Source of the DNA: Promicromonospora sp. Populi
Lineage (GTDB): Bacteria; Actinomycetota; Actinomycetes; Actinomycetales; Cellulomonadaceae
Assembly (NCBI RefSeq): GCF_041081105.1
Contig: NZ_CP163528.1
Location: 1,984,001 to 2,048,000 of the forward strand
Length of the DNA stretch: 64,000 bases
Direction of reading: 5' to 3'
In this document: piece after piece, positions 52,798-61,114 of the stretch
How positions within the stretch are numbered: the first letter of the stretch is position 1
Layout of the letters: each line of letters starts with the position of its first letter
The notes under the pieces: model-generated
Databases searched by the model: none
What the model was told of the DNA's origin: nothing
Seen by the model: the letters and a program-made list of their open reading frames with translations, nothing else
Translations under genes and position numbers: made by a program

Positions 52798-53820
52798 GTG
52801 TCATCGCGACCAGCCGGCATCCGGCGCGGCGAGGCCGTCACCGGCTGGCTCTTCACGCTCCCGGTGCTGCTGATCCTGGGCGTGTTCCTGCTGGTCCCCG
52901 TCCTGATGGCCCTGTGGGTCAGCTTCTCGGACTGGTCCGGGCGGGGCAGCCCGCTGTCGTCCGACGTCGGATTCGTGGGGCTGGACAACTACGCCGCCGT
53001 CACCACCAGCGGCTCCCTGGCCGAGCGCGACTTCGGCATCGCGCTGCGCAACAACGCCTGGTACGTGCTCCTGGTCGTGCCGCTGCAGACCGCCCTGGCG
53101 CTGTTCCTCGCGGTGCTCGTCAACCGTGCGGTGCTGCGCGGCCGCGGTGTTTTCCGCACGGCGTTCTACTTCCCGTCGGTCACCAGCTCGGTGGCGATCA
53201 CGGTGCTGTGGCTGTTCCTGTTCTCGACGTCGGGCGTGGTCAACACGATCCTCGCGCGCGTCGGCGTCGCCGGGCCCAACTGGTTCAACGAGCCGAGCGG
53301 TGTGCTGCACAACCTGCTGGGCGCGCTGGGCGTCCGGTCGGGCCCCGAGGCCCTGACGGGGCACGGCTTTCTCGGGGTGACGTGGTGGGACTGGCTGGCC
53401 GGACCCTCGGTGGCCATGTCGGCGTTCGTGATCATGGCGATCTTCACGACCAGCGGCACGTTCATGCTGCTGTTCATCGCGGGCCTGCAGAACCTCGGCC
53501 CCGACATCGACGAGGCCGCCATGATGGACGGCGCCAACGCCTGGCAGCGGTTCTGGCGCATCACGCTCCCCCAGCTGCGGCCCACGCTGTTCACGGTGCT
53601 GACCCTCGGCCTCATCGGCTGCTGGCAGGTGTTCGACCAGATCTACACGGGCACCCAGGGCGGGCCCGGCAAGACGACGCTGACGCCCGCCTACCTCAGC
53701 TACCAGTCGGCGTTCCTGTCCCAGGACTGGGGCCAGGGCGCGGCGATCGCGTTCATCCTGTTCGTCATCATCGTGCTGCTCACGATCCTGCAGCGCTGGA
53801 TCCTTCGGGAGCGGCGATGA
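52798..53820 (+). CDS. Sugar ABC transporter permease (MalF type)
   Basis: A 340-residue permease starting at GTG 52798. Six helices, among them LFTLPVLLILGVFLLVPVLM and QTALALFLAVLVNR, and the EAA loop NLGPDIDEAAMMDGANAWQ. It makes half of the import channel. The stop overlaps the next gene (ATGA). Confidence 0.92.
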   Translation: MSSRPAGIRRGEAVTGWLFTLPVLLILGVFLLVPVLMALWVSFSDWSGRGSPLSSDVGFVGLDNYAAVTTSGSLAERDFGIALRNNAWYVLLVVPLQTALALFLAVLVNRAVLRGRGVFRTAFYFPSVTSSVAITVLWLFLFSTSGVVNTILARVGVAGPNWFNEPSGVLHNLLGALGVRSGPEALTGHGFLGVTWWDWLAGPSVAMSAFVIMAIFTTSGTFMLLFIAGLQNLGPDIDEAAMMDGANAWQRFWRITLPQLRPTLFTVLTLGLIGCWQVFDQIYTGTQGGPGKTTLTPAYLSYQSAFLSQDWGQGAAIAFILFVIIVLLTILQRWILRERR

Positions 53821-54671
53821 ACCGGACCACCCGCCGGCTGCCGCGCAAGGCGCTCGCCTGGCAGGTCGCCCTCTACGGGCTGCTGATCCTCCTGGCACTC
53901 GTCTACGTGTACCCGTTCCTGGTCCAGCTCGCGACGTCGGTCAAGACCGAGGCCGACGCCGCCGCCGACCCCGTCTCGCTGGCCCCCGACCCCCTGACCT
54001 GGGCCGCCTACGGGCGACTGTTCCTCCGGTCGGACTTTCCTGTGTGGTTCGCCAACTCCGCGATCGTGACGGTGCTCGTGACCGCCGGGCGCGTCTTCTT
54101 CGACTCGCTGGCTGGCTACGCGCTGGCCCGGCTGCGGTTCCGCGGGCGCGGCGTCGTCTACGCGGCGCTGGTGGCGGTCATGGCCGTGCCGACCGTCGTG
54201 CTGCTGATCCCCAAGTTCCTCGTGATCAACCAGCTCGGCATCTACGACTCCTATGCGGGCATGGTGCTGCCGCTCCTCGTCGACGCGGCGGGCGTGTTCA
54301 TCATGAAGAACTTCTTCGAGTCGATCCCCGCGTCGGTGGAGGAGCAGGCGCGCATCGACGGGGCCGGACCGTTCCGGATCTTCTGGTCCGTGGTGCTGCC
54401 CATGGCGCGGCCGGCGCTCGTCACCATCGTGATCCTGTCGTTCCAGGGGTCGTGGAACGAGCTGAGCCACTTCATCGTCTCCGCGCAGTCCCCCGACCTG
54501 ACGACGCTCACCAAGGGCGTCGCGTCGCTGGCGAGCGGACAGCTCAGCCAGGGCAGCCAGTACCCGATCAAGCTCGCCGCCGCGGCGCTCATGACCGTCC
54601 CCGTGGCGCTCGTGTTCTTCGTGTTCCAGCGACGCATCATGAACACCAGCGAAGGAGCCGTCAAAGAGTGA
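53817..54671 (+). CDS. Sugar ABC transporter permease (MalG type)
   Basis: A 284-residue permease with LYGLLILLALVYVYPFLVQL as first helix and SVEEQARIDGAGPFRIFWSV as EAA loop. It completes the channel with the MalF-type protein. Its end overlaps the glucosidase-like gene by four bases, linking import and breakdown. Confidence 0.92.
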   Translation: MNRTTRRLPRKALAWQVALYGLLILLALVYVYPFLVQLATSVKTEADAAADPVSLAPDPLTWAAYGRLFLRSDFPVWFANSAIVTVLVTAGRVFFDSLAGYALARLRFRGRGVVYAALVAVMAVPTVVLLIPKFLVINQLGIYDSYAGMVLPLLVDAAGVFIMKNFFESIPASVEEQARIDGAGPFRIFWSVVLPMARPALVTIVILSFQGSWNELSHFIVSAQSPDLTTLTKGVASLASGQLSQGSQYPIKLAAAALMTVPVALVFFVFQRRIMNTSEGAVKE

Positions 54672-56659
54672 CCCCCTCCCCCAAGCGCACTACGCCGCCG
54701 CAGCCGGTGCAGCCGCTGCTCAGCGACTCCGTCATCGCCCTGCGCGCCCCGACCCAGGTGTGGTCCGGCCGCGACGGCGACCTCGGCGGCGCGCCGATCG
54801 ACGGCGTCTATCACGGCGACGTCCGGCACGTGCGCGAGCTGACCCTGGAGTGCGCCGAGTCGGCGGTGGAGTACATCTCCGTCGCCCCGGAGGGCGCCTC
54901 GCACGTCGTGTTCGGCGGCCTCCTGCGCGGGGCAGACGACGTCGAGCCCGACCCCAAGGTCCGCCTGATCCGCGACCGCCGCGTCGCCGACGGCTCGCTG
55001 GCCGAGACCTGTACCGTGCGCTCGCACCTGCCCGAGGCCATCCGGGTGACGCTGCGCCTGCGGCTGCGCCCCGACTTCGTGCCCCTGCAGGTGGTCCGGG
55101 CGGGCCTCACGGACTCCGGTCGCCTTGACCCCGGTCTCACCGTCAGCGTTACGCCGGGCTCCGCGACCGCGCGTTCCGGCAGCAGCTCGTTCACCCTGAC
55201 GGCCGCGGGCGCCACGGTGACCGCGAGCGCCTACGGCGAGATAGAGGCGATCTGGCCGCTCGACGTCCCGGCCCGTGGCGAGACGACGGCCGCCTGGTCC
55301 CTCGCCCTGCACGACGACGCCCTCGTCGTCCGCGGCGCACGCGGCACCTGGCCCGCGGACGTCGACACAGCGCGTGTCCCTGACGGCGCCGACCCCCGCC
55401 TCGCCCGCTGGCTCGACACTGCACTCGACGACCTCGACGCCCTACGGCTCACCCTCCCCGGTCACCAGGACGAGTTCTTCGCCGCCGGCGCGCCCTGGTT
55501 CTTCACGCTGTTCGGCCGCGACGCCCTGTGGGCGGCCCGACTCGCGCTCCCGCTCGACAGCCGCATCGCGGCCTCCACCCTGCGTGTCCTGGCACGGTTG
55601 CAGGGCACCGCCGACGACGTCGCCACCGCGCAGGAACCCGGCAAGATCCTCCACGAGCTGCGCGCGACGCCGCTCGAGATCCCGCGGGAGGGCGTCGTCC
55701 TGCCGCCGCTGTACTACGGCAGCGTCGACTCCACGCCGCTGTGGGTCTGCCTCCTCGCGGAAGCCTGGCGCGCCGGGATGCCCGACGACGAGGTCGCCGC
55801 CCTGCTGCCCGCCCTCCGGGGCGCCCTGACGTGGCTGCTGGTGCACGGCGACAGCGACGGCGACGGTTTCCTCGACTACGTGGACCGCACCGGGCGGGGA
55901 CTGGCGAACCAGGGCTGGAAGGACTCCGGCGACTCCATCCAGTGGCGCGACGGCACGCTCGCCGAGGGGCCGATCGCGCTCTGCGAGGTCCAGGGATACG
56001 CCTACGAGGCAGCGCTCGCAGGCGCTGACCTGCTCGACGCGTTCGACCCGGCGTCGGGCACAGCGGCGTCGGACACCAAAAGCGACCCCCTGCACCCAGC
56101 CGCCCTGCGGGCCTGGGCCGCGGACCTGCGGGCGCGGTTTGCCGAGGCGTACTGGGTCGAGACGCCGGAGGGGCGGTACCCGGCCGTTGCGCTGGACCGG
56201 CACAAGCGCCCGGTCGACACGCTCACGAGCAATATCGGGCACCTGCTCGGCACGGGCATCCTCGACGCGACGGAGGAGCAGCACGTCGCCGAGCTGCTGC
56301 TCGGCCCGACGATGTCGAGCGGGTTCGGCATCCGCACCATGTCGACAGGCGCGGCGGGCTACTGGCCGCTGTCGTACCACGGGGGCAGCGTCTGGACGCA
56401 CGACACCGCCATCGCGGTGCACGGTATGCACCGGGCGGGGCTGACGGAGCAGGCCGGACGCACCGTCGAGGGGCTGCTCGCGGCCGCCGAGGGCTTCGCC
56501 TACCGCGTCCCCGAGCTGCACTCGGGCGATCCCGCCACCGGCGCCGGCGTCCCCGCGCCCTACCCGGCGGCCTGCCGGCCGCAGGCCTGGTCGGCGGCAG
56601 CGGCGATCACCTGCCTGGCAGCTGCCCGGAGCGAGCACCCGGCGTTCCCTGAGTCCTAG
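54668..56659 (+). CDS. Glycogen-debranching/amylo-alpha-1,6-glucosidase-like protein
   Basis: A 663-residue protein, start GTG 54668. The N-terminal domain (about 25-220, SDSVIALRAPTQVWSGRDGD) matches the glycogen debranching N-terminal domain; the second part is an (alpha/alpha)6 barrel with FTLFGRDALWAARLALPLD, NQGWKDSGDSIQWRDG and HGGSVWTHDTAIAVHGM, as in GH63/GH133-like glycosidases. Likely cytoplasmic hydrolysis of the sugar brought in by the adjacent importer. Confidence 0.9.
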   Translation: MTPSPKRTTPPQPVQPLLSDSVIALRAPTQVWSGRDGDLGGAPIDGVYHGDVRHVRELTLECAESAVEYISVAPEGASHVVFGGLLRGADDVEPDPKVRLIRDRRVADGSLAETCTVRSHLPEAIRVTLRLRLRPDFVPLQVVRAGLTDSGRLDPGLTVSVTPGSATARSGSSSFTLTAAGATVTASAYGEIEAIWPLDVPARGETTAAWSLALHDDALVVRGARGTWPADVDTARVPDGADPRLARWLDTALDDLDALRLTLPGHQDEFFAAGAPWFFTLFGRDALWAARLALPLDSRIAASTLRVLARLQGTADDVATAQEPGKILHELRATPLEIPREGVVLPPLYYGSVDSTPLWVCLLAEAWRAGMPDDEVAALLPALRGALTWLLVHGDSDGDGFLDYVDRTGRGLANQGWKDSGDSIQWRDGTLAEGPIALCEVQGYAYEAALAGADLLDAFDPASGTAASDTKSDPLHPAALRAWAADLRARFAEAYWVETPEGRYPAVALDRHKRPVDTLTSNIGHLLGTGILDATEEQHVAELLLGPTMSSGFGIRTMSTGAAGYWPLSYHGGSVWTHDTAIAVHGMHRAGLTEQAGRTVEGLLAAAEGFAYRVPELHSGDPATGAGVPAPYPAACRPQAWSAAAAITCLAAARSEHPAFPES

Positions 56660-56753
56660 ACTTTCCACGCCGCGAGGTCCAGGTTGCCTGGCGGGAAGGC
56701 TGGCAGGAAAGATTGCCGGGCGAAGACGCCGGCACGACGTGAGGACCGGGACG

Positions 56754-57059
56754 ATGAGCGACACCACCAGCGAGACGACGAGCAGCGGCTGCACGCACCT
56801 GGACCAGGTCGCCGTGCTCGAACCCGAGAACCGCGAGGCCTGCGCCGAGTGCGTCGCCGTCGGCGGGAGCTGGGTGCACCTGCGCAGCTGTCTCGTGTGC
56901 GGGGAGGTCGGCTGCTGCGACAGCTCCCCGTCCAAGCACGCGACGGCGCACTATCTGGCCACCGGCCACCCGGTGATGCGATCGGTCGAGCCGGGCGAGA
57001 CCTGGGGCTGGTGCTACGAGGACGAGGTCACGCTGCGGACCGCGGAGCTCCACGGATGA
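56754..57059 (+). CDS. UBP-type zinc-finger protein
   Basis: A 101-residue protein; I choose ATG 56754 over an in-frame GTG at 56739. Cysteines and histidines are spaced as in UBP zinc fingers: CTHLD, CAECVAVGG, HLRSCLVCGEVGCCDSS, KHATAHY, GHPV. In eukaryotes this fold binds the C-terminus of ubiquitin; in actinobacteria it is common as a free-standing small protein, function unknown. It is coupled to the TMEM175-like gene (ATGA). Confidence 0.88.
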   Translation: MSDTTSETTSSGCTHLDQVAVLEPENREACAECVAVGGSWVHLRSCLVCGEVGCCDSSPSKHATAHYLATGHPVMRSVEPGETWGWCYEDEVTLRTAELHG

Positions 57060-57673
57060 CCATCGCCCCACCGCCGGAGCGGTCGAGCGAGCGCCTCATC
57101 GCGTTCCTCGACGCCGCGATCGCCATCGCGCTGACGCTGCTCATCCTGCCGCTCATGGAGAGTGTGTCCGAGGCGACCACCGAGGAGCAGACCGTCGTCG
57201 AGTACGTCGACGAGCACGGCTGGCAGCTGCTGGCCTTCACGATCAGCTTCATGATCATCTCGATGTTCTGGCGCCTGCACCACGCCATCCTGCTGCCGGA
57301 CACTCCCACGAGCCGGGCGCGTACGACCGTGCAGTTCGCGTGGCTGTTCACGATCACGCTGATGCCGGTCGTCACGGCGCTCACGGGCGGCCTGGAGACC
57401 GACCGGCCGCTCGTCGCGTCCTACGTCGGTACGCTCGCGGTCAGCGCCTGGCTGCTGTTCGCGATCGCCGTCGTCGAACGGCGTACCCGCACGGCCGCCG
57501 GGCTGCCCGTCGACACGACGAACGGGGCGACGCCGCTGGCCATGGCGCTGCTCTTTACGCTCACCCTGCTGCTCGCGCTGCTGGTGCCCTCGTACTACTG
57601 GCTGCTGCTCATGACGCTCAGCAGTCCCCTGCGTATCGGCCTCACCCGCCTCTCGGCCCGATCGGCCAGGTAG
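57056..57673 (+). CDS. TMEM175/DUF1211-family membrane protein
   Basis: A 205-residue protein starting at ATG 57056. RLIAFLDAAIAIALTLLILPL is the family's first-helix filter motif (FxDAxxAIAxTLL), followed by about five more helices. Bacterial TMEM175 homologues are tetrameric potassium-permeable channels. The stop codon lies in the first copy of an 18-bp tandem repeat, so the natural C-terminus may have been altered. Confidence 0.85.
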   Translation: MTIAPPPERSSERLIAFLDAAIAIALTLLILPLMESVSEATTEEQTVVEYVDEHGWQLLAFTISFMIISMFWRLHHAILLPDTPTSRARTTVQFAWLFTITLMPVVTALTGGLETDRPLVASYVGTLAVSAWLLFAIAVVERRTRTAAGLPVDTTNGATPLAMALLFTLTLLLALLVPSYYWLLLMTLSSPLRIGLTRLSARSAR

Positions 57674-57725
57674 ATCAGGTCGGCCAGGTAGATCAGGTCG
57701 GCCAGGTAGATCAGGTCGGCCAGGT
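57663..57725. repeat. 18-bp tandem repeat, three and a half copies
   Basis: CGGCCAGGTAGATCAGGT repeats exactly at 57663-57680, 57681-57698 and 57699-57716, with a half copy to 57725. Each copy places a stop in the TMEM175 frame. The array joins the end of that gene to a 5'-truncated VOC gene, consistent with a deletion or slippage junction. Confidence 0.85.
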
Positions 57726-58153
57726 TCGACGCCGCGGTCGCCGCGGGCGCCACCGTCCTCAAGCCGGTGGTCAAGTCCATGTGGGGCCACGGCGGTGTGG
57801 TCCAGGCACCGGACGGCGCCATCTGGAAGCTCGCGACATCCGCCAAGAAGGACTCGGAACCGGTCTCCCGGAAGGTGGACAGCATCGTGCTCCTGGTCGG
57901 CGCCGACGACGTGTCGGCGACCAAGAAGTTCTACGTGGAGCGCGGCCTGAAGGTGGGCAAGAGCTTCGGCTCCTACGTCGACTTCGACATGGGCTCCAGC
58001 CCGATCGGGTTCGGCCTGTACAAGCACCGCGCGCTCGCCAAGGACGCCGGCGTCCCGCCGGAGGGCACGGGTTCCCACCGCCTCGCGGTGCACAGCGACC
58101 TCGGCCAGTTCACGGACCCGGACGGGTTCGCGTGGGAGCCGACGCGTCAGTAG
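57722..58153 (+). pseudogene. VOC (glyoxalase)-fold protein, 5'-truncated
   Basis: The frame opens right after the tandem repeat with RFDAAVAAGATVLKPVVKSM, which reads as the tail of one VOC module (GHGGVVQAPDGAIWKLATS), followed by a complete-looking second module (DSIVLLVGADDVSATKKFYVERGLKVGKS ... FTDPDGFAWEP, written here in parts). The expected start and first module are missing. A GTG at 57767 could start a 128-residue product, but the in-frame TAG in the repeat array blocks anything upstream. It is probably a remnant of a two-module glyoxalase-like protein. Confidence 0.65.
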
Positions 58154-58159
58154 CCGCTG

Positions 58160-59077
58160 TCAGTAGCTGTTGGGCGCCTGGACCGACTGCCAGTGCCAGG
58201 GCTCCGGGTTGCGCCCGTCCGGCTCCGCGAAGGGCGGGTGCACCCAGCCGTGGCCCTCGGCGTTGGCCTTGAGCCAGTCGTACTCGGCCGACCCGAACGA
58301 CTCCACACCACCGCCGATGTCGATCGCCAGCCCCGTGCCGTGGTTGGAGCAGCCGGGCGGGGCGGCAGTGTCGGACGACGGGTCGTACAGCGCCTCCTGC
58401 TCCTCGTAGCTGCGGTAGGCGGAGTTGATGATCATGTTCGCGCCGAACTGGGCCGCGTACGCGTCGTTCAGCGCGACCAGCCCGTCGACGACGTCCGCGC
58501 GGACCGAGTGCTCAGGCGCGAACGGGATCGCTGCCAGCTCGGAGGAGTCCAGGTGGCCGTTCTCGGCCGACCACACCTGGTCGGCCTCGGGGCAGGTGCC
58601 GGCCGTGGCGTCCGGGGCGGGGGTGCTCGTGCCGTCGTCGGCGGTGGCCGTCGGTGCGACGCCCATCTCGCCCGTCGCGGCGTCCGAGCCGGCGTCGCCC
58701 GTGAACGCGCCGGGCGAGCCGGGCGCGCTGGCACCCGTACCCGGGACGTTCCCCGCTAGCTCGTCGGTGCCCGCCGGGTCCTGCGGATCGGTGCGTGCCC
58801 CGGAATCCCCTGGAGCCGAACCGCCCGCGCCCGCCCCGCTGCCCTGGGCCCCGGAGCCTCCGGCAGCTGCCTCGCCGCCGCCGACCACCGCCGACGACGC
58901 CGCTACCTCGGCGCCCGGCTGGAAGGGCCCGAGCAGGTACGCGGCGCCGGTCGCCACTGCTACCACCGCGACCATGGCCAGGACGTCGATCGTCCGCCGC
59001 CGGCGCAGAACTTTTCGCTCCGACAACCGGGCGTGCCGGGGCGGAGGTTCCGGCCAGATGTGTGTCTCGGTCAGCAC
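58160..59077 (-). CDS. M15-family D-alanyl-D-alanine carboxypeptidase (VanY-like)
   Basis: A 305-residue protein, start GTG 59077. A cytoplasmic basic segment and one helix (IDVLAMVAVVAVATGAAYLL) anchor it; a long Gly/Ala/Ser/Pro-rich linker (about 55-160) leads to the peptidase: NMIINSAYRSYEEQEALYD, the zinc ligands in HGTGLAIDIG, and EPWHWQ near the C-terminus. It trims the terminal D-Ala of wall peptides outside the membrane. The linker reaches across the wall. Confidence 0.9.
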   Translation of the reverse strand: MLTETHIWPEPPPRHARLSERKVLRRRRTIDVLAMVAVVAVATGAAYLLGPFQPGAEVAASSAVVGGGEAAAGGSGAQGSGAGAGGSAPGDSGARTDPQDPAGTDELAGNVPGTGASAPGSPGAFTGDAGSDAATGEMGVAPTATADDGTSTPAPDATAGTCPEADQVWSAENGHLDSSELAAIPFAPEHSVRADVVDGLVALNDAYAAQFGANMIINSAYRSYEEQEALYDPSSDTAAPPGCSNHGTGLAIDIGGGVESFGSAEYDWLKANAEGHGWVHPPFAEPDGRNPEPWHWQSVQAPNSY

Positions 59078-59172
59078 CGACGAAATGTATGCCGCAAATC
59101 GCCGTTCCGCAGGACGGGGAGCGGATAACGGGTGGGTGCTGTCAGCCCTCGCCCGGCAGCACGGCCCCGGCG

Positions 59173-60084
59173 TCAGTCCTCGACGGTCCCGCCGCGCGCT
59201 GCTGCCGTCGAGCTTTCGCTGCGCTGGGTGTCGGCGCACCAGCTCGCCAGGAGGCGGATCGCGTCGGCCTCAGGGCTGCCGGGATTGGGCGTGTAGACGG
59301 TGAGCAGCTGGCCGGAGTGGGCCTCGACGCGGAAGGTCTCGTAGGGCAGCCTGACCTCGCCGATGAGCGGGTGCCGAAAGCTCTTCGAGCCCGCGCGTTG
59401 GGTTCGCACGTCGTTGGTCGCCCAGCGCGTCCGGAACTCGGTGCTGCGGGCGGTGAGCTGCTCGATCAGCTCGGTCAGCTCGTGATCGTCGGGATTGCGG
59501 CCGATCTCGGTCCGCAGCATCGCCACGACGTCCCCGGTGATCAGGTCCCACTCGGGGTACAGGTCCTTGGCCCTGGGCTCGTCGAGGAACATGAACCGGG
59601 CGCTGTTCGGCCGTCCGGGCATGTCGAACACCGGCGCGAGGAGCGCGCGCCCCAGCGCATTGACCGCGAGGATGTCGAACCGGCCGTTGAAGACGATCGC
59701 CGGCAGGTGGTCCAGGGAGTCCAGCAGCACCCGCATCCCGGGGGTGACCTGGTCCTTTGCCGCACCACGGCTGCGTCTGCGGGCCGCGGGCGTCAGGGCT
59801 GCGAGCAGCCGGTCGAGGTGAGCGCGCTCGTCGTCCTCCAGGCGCAGTGCGTCGGCAACGGCCTCGACGACCCCGGCGGAGGGCCCGGTCGCGTGGCCGC
59901 GTTCGAGCCGCACGTAGTACTCCGGGCTGACCCCGGCGAGCAGCGCGACCTCTTCCCGGCGCAGACCCTTCACCCGACGGCGGGCGCCGTGGGCCGGCAG
60001 GCCGACATCGGCGGGTGTCACCCGGGCGCGGCGAGTAGTGAGGAACTCGCGCACCGCTGCCCGTGCGGCCTCCTTCTCATCCAT
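59173..60084 (-). CDS. MmyB-type XRE regulator
   Basis: A 303-residue regulator. HTH: RRRVKGLRREEVALLAGVSP and YYVRLERGHATGPSAGVVEAVA; then the MmyB ligand-binding PAS-like domain with LPAIVFNGRFDILAVNALGRAL and a C-terminal SFRHPLIGEVRLPYETF. MmyB proteins sense fatty-acid-like ligands. The ATG at 60084 has a -10-like TATCCT (60092-60097) 7 nt before it, so the transcript is probably leaderless. It is divergent from two SnoaL-like genes and an aldehyde dehydrogenase, its likely targets. Confidence 0.9.
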   Translation of the reverse strand: MDEKEAARAAVREFLTTRRARVTPADVGLPAHGARRRVKGLRREEVALLAGVSPEYYVRLERGHATGPSAGVVEAVADALRLEDDERAHLDRLLAALTPAARRRSRGAAKDQVTPGMRVLLDSLDHLPAIVFNGRFDILAVNALGRALLAPVFDMPGRPNSARFMFLDEPRAKDLYPEWDLITGDVVAMLRTEIGRNPDDHELTELIEQLTARSTEFRTRWATNDVRTQRAGSKSFRHPLIGEVRLPYETFRVEAHSGQLLTVYTPNPGSPEADAIRLLASWCADTQRSESSTAAARGGTVED

Positions 60085-60125
60085 GAAACCGAGGATAGGC
60101 CGGTCGGGAGCGCCGCCCATCCGGG

Positions 60126-60149
60126 AAGGGGTCACTGTGAGTACCCCTT
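60126..60149. promoter_or_regulatory. Inverted repeat in the MmyB-SnoaL intergenic region
   Basis: AAGGGGT (60126-60132) and ACCCCTT (60143-60149) are inverted with a 10-nt spacer. It is midway between the divergent genes and is a natural operator for the MmyB regulator. Confidence 0.5.
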
Positions 60150-60236
60150 TTCGCAGGGGCTGCCCGGGGGTGATGAACGGATGTTGGCTGAGCGAAGGCG
60201 GGATCGAGACCGCCTTCGCCTCCAAGGAGAACCGTC

Positions 60237-60644
60237 ATGTCTGCAGAAACATCATTGTCCGAGCAGAGCCGCGCAGTCGTACTGGGCATGTTCGAGGCCG
60301 CGAACAGGGGCGACGTCGATGGCGTCTTCTCCTTCCTGTCCGACGACGAGTTCGCGTGCATCGAGCCGTCGTTCATGCCCTTCGGAGGGACCTGGAGCGG
60401 CAAGGACGGGTTCCTCGAGCTCGCCGGGCACCTGCCGAACTACCTCGACAGCAGCGAGATCACGGTGCACTACACCCTCGCCGACGGCGAGCGCGTCGCG
60501 GCGGTCGTGGGCATCAAGGACGTCGCGACCGGAGAGCTGCTCCACTTCCTCGAACACTTCACCGTCAAGGACGGCAAGATCGTCGAGAACCGCGTGTTCT
60601 ACAACGACGCGGGCACTCTGGCCGACCAGCCCAAGATCGCGTAG
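60237..60644 (+). CDS. SnoaL-like (NTF2-fold) protein, copy 1
   Basis: A 135-residue protein, start ATG 60237 after AAGGAGA. VVLGMFEAANRGDVDGVFSFL, SFMPFGGTWSGKDGFLELA and EHFTVKDGKIVENRVFYND give the typical NTF2 cone. Members are small isomerases, cyclases or hydrolases or have binding roles only. It is about half identical to the next gene, so they arose by tandem duplication. Confidence 0.88.
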   Translation: MSAETSLSEQSRAVVLGMFEAANRGDVDGVFSFLSDDEFACIEPSFMPFGGTWSGKDGFLELAGHLPNYLDSSEITVHYTLADGERVAAVVGIKDVATGELLHFLEHFTVKDGKIVENRVFYNDAGTLADQPKIA

Positions 60645-60702
60645 CGCGCCCCGCAGCGCACGCACCACGGCCCAACTCATCGTTCCAGAGAAGAGAAGAA
60701 CC

Positions 60703-61107
60703 ATGTCCGAAGAAAAGTCACTGACCGAGCAGCACCGCGCGATCGTCGAAGACCTGTACGCAGCGGCGAACAGGGGCGACCTCGAGGGAGCCTTCGCCAA
60801 CCTCGCCGAGGACTTCATCCTCGACGAGCCGACCTTCCTGCCCTTCGGGAAGGTCTACCACGGCCTCGGCGAGTTCCGGGACCTCGCCCCGGTCCTGTCG
60901 AACTACCTCGCCGTCGACGAGATCGTGGTGCACTACACGATCGCTGACGGCGACCGTGTCGCGGCGATCGTGGGCATCCCGGACCGCGCGACCGGAAAGC
61001 TGACCCACCTCATCGAGCTGTACACGTTCAAGGACGGCAAGATCGTCCAGAACCAGCTCTTCTATCACGACGCCGGCACCCTGACCGACCTGCCCAAGGT
61101 CGTGTAA
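60703..61107 (+). CDS. SnoaL-like (NTF2-fold) protein, copy 2
   Basis: A 134-residue paralogue of the gene before it: IVEDLYAAANRGDLEGAFANL, TFLPFGKVYHGLGEFRDLA and ELYTFKDGKIVQNQLFYHD. Start ATG 60703 after AGAGAAGA. It lies 7 bases before the aldehyde dehydrogenase. Divergence from copy 1 concentrates in the pocket-lining strands (for example FACIEP against FILDEP), suggesting a different ligand. Confidence 0.88.
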   Translation: MSEEKSLTEQHRAIVEDLYAAANRGDLEGAFANLAEDFILDEPTFLPFGKVYHGLGEFRDLAPVLSNYLAVDEIVVHYTIADGDRVAAIVGIPDRATGKLTHLIELYTFKDGKIVQNQLFYHDAGTLTDLPKVV

Positions 61108-61114
61108 CGCAACC

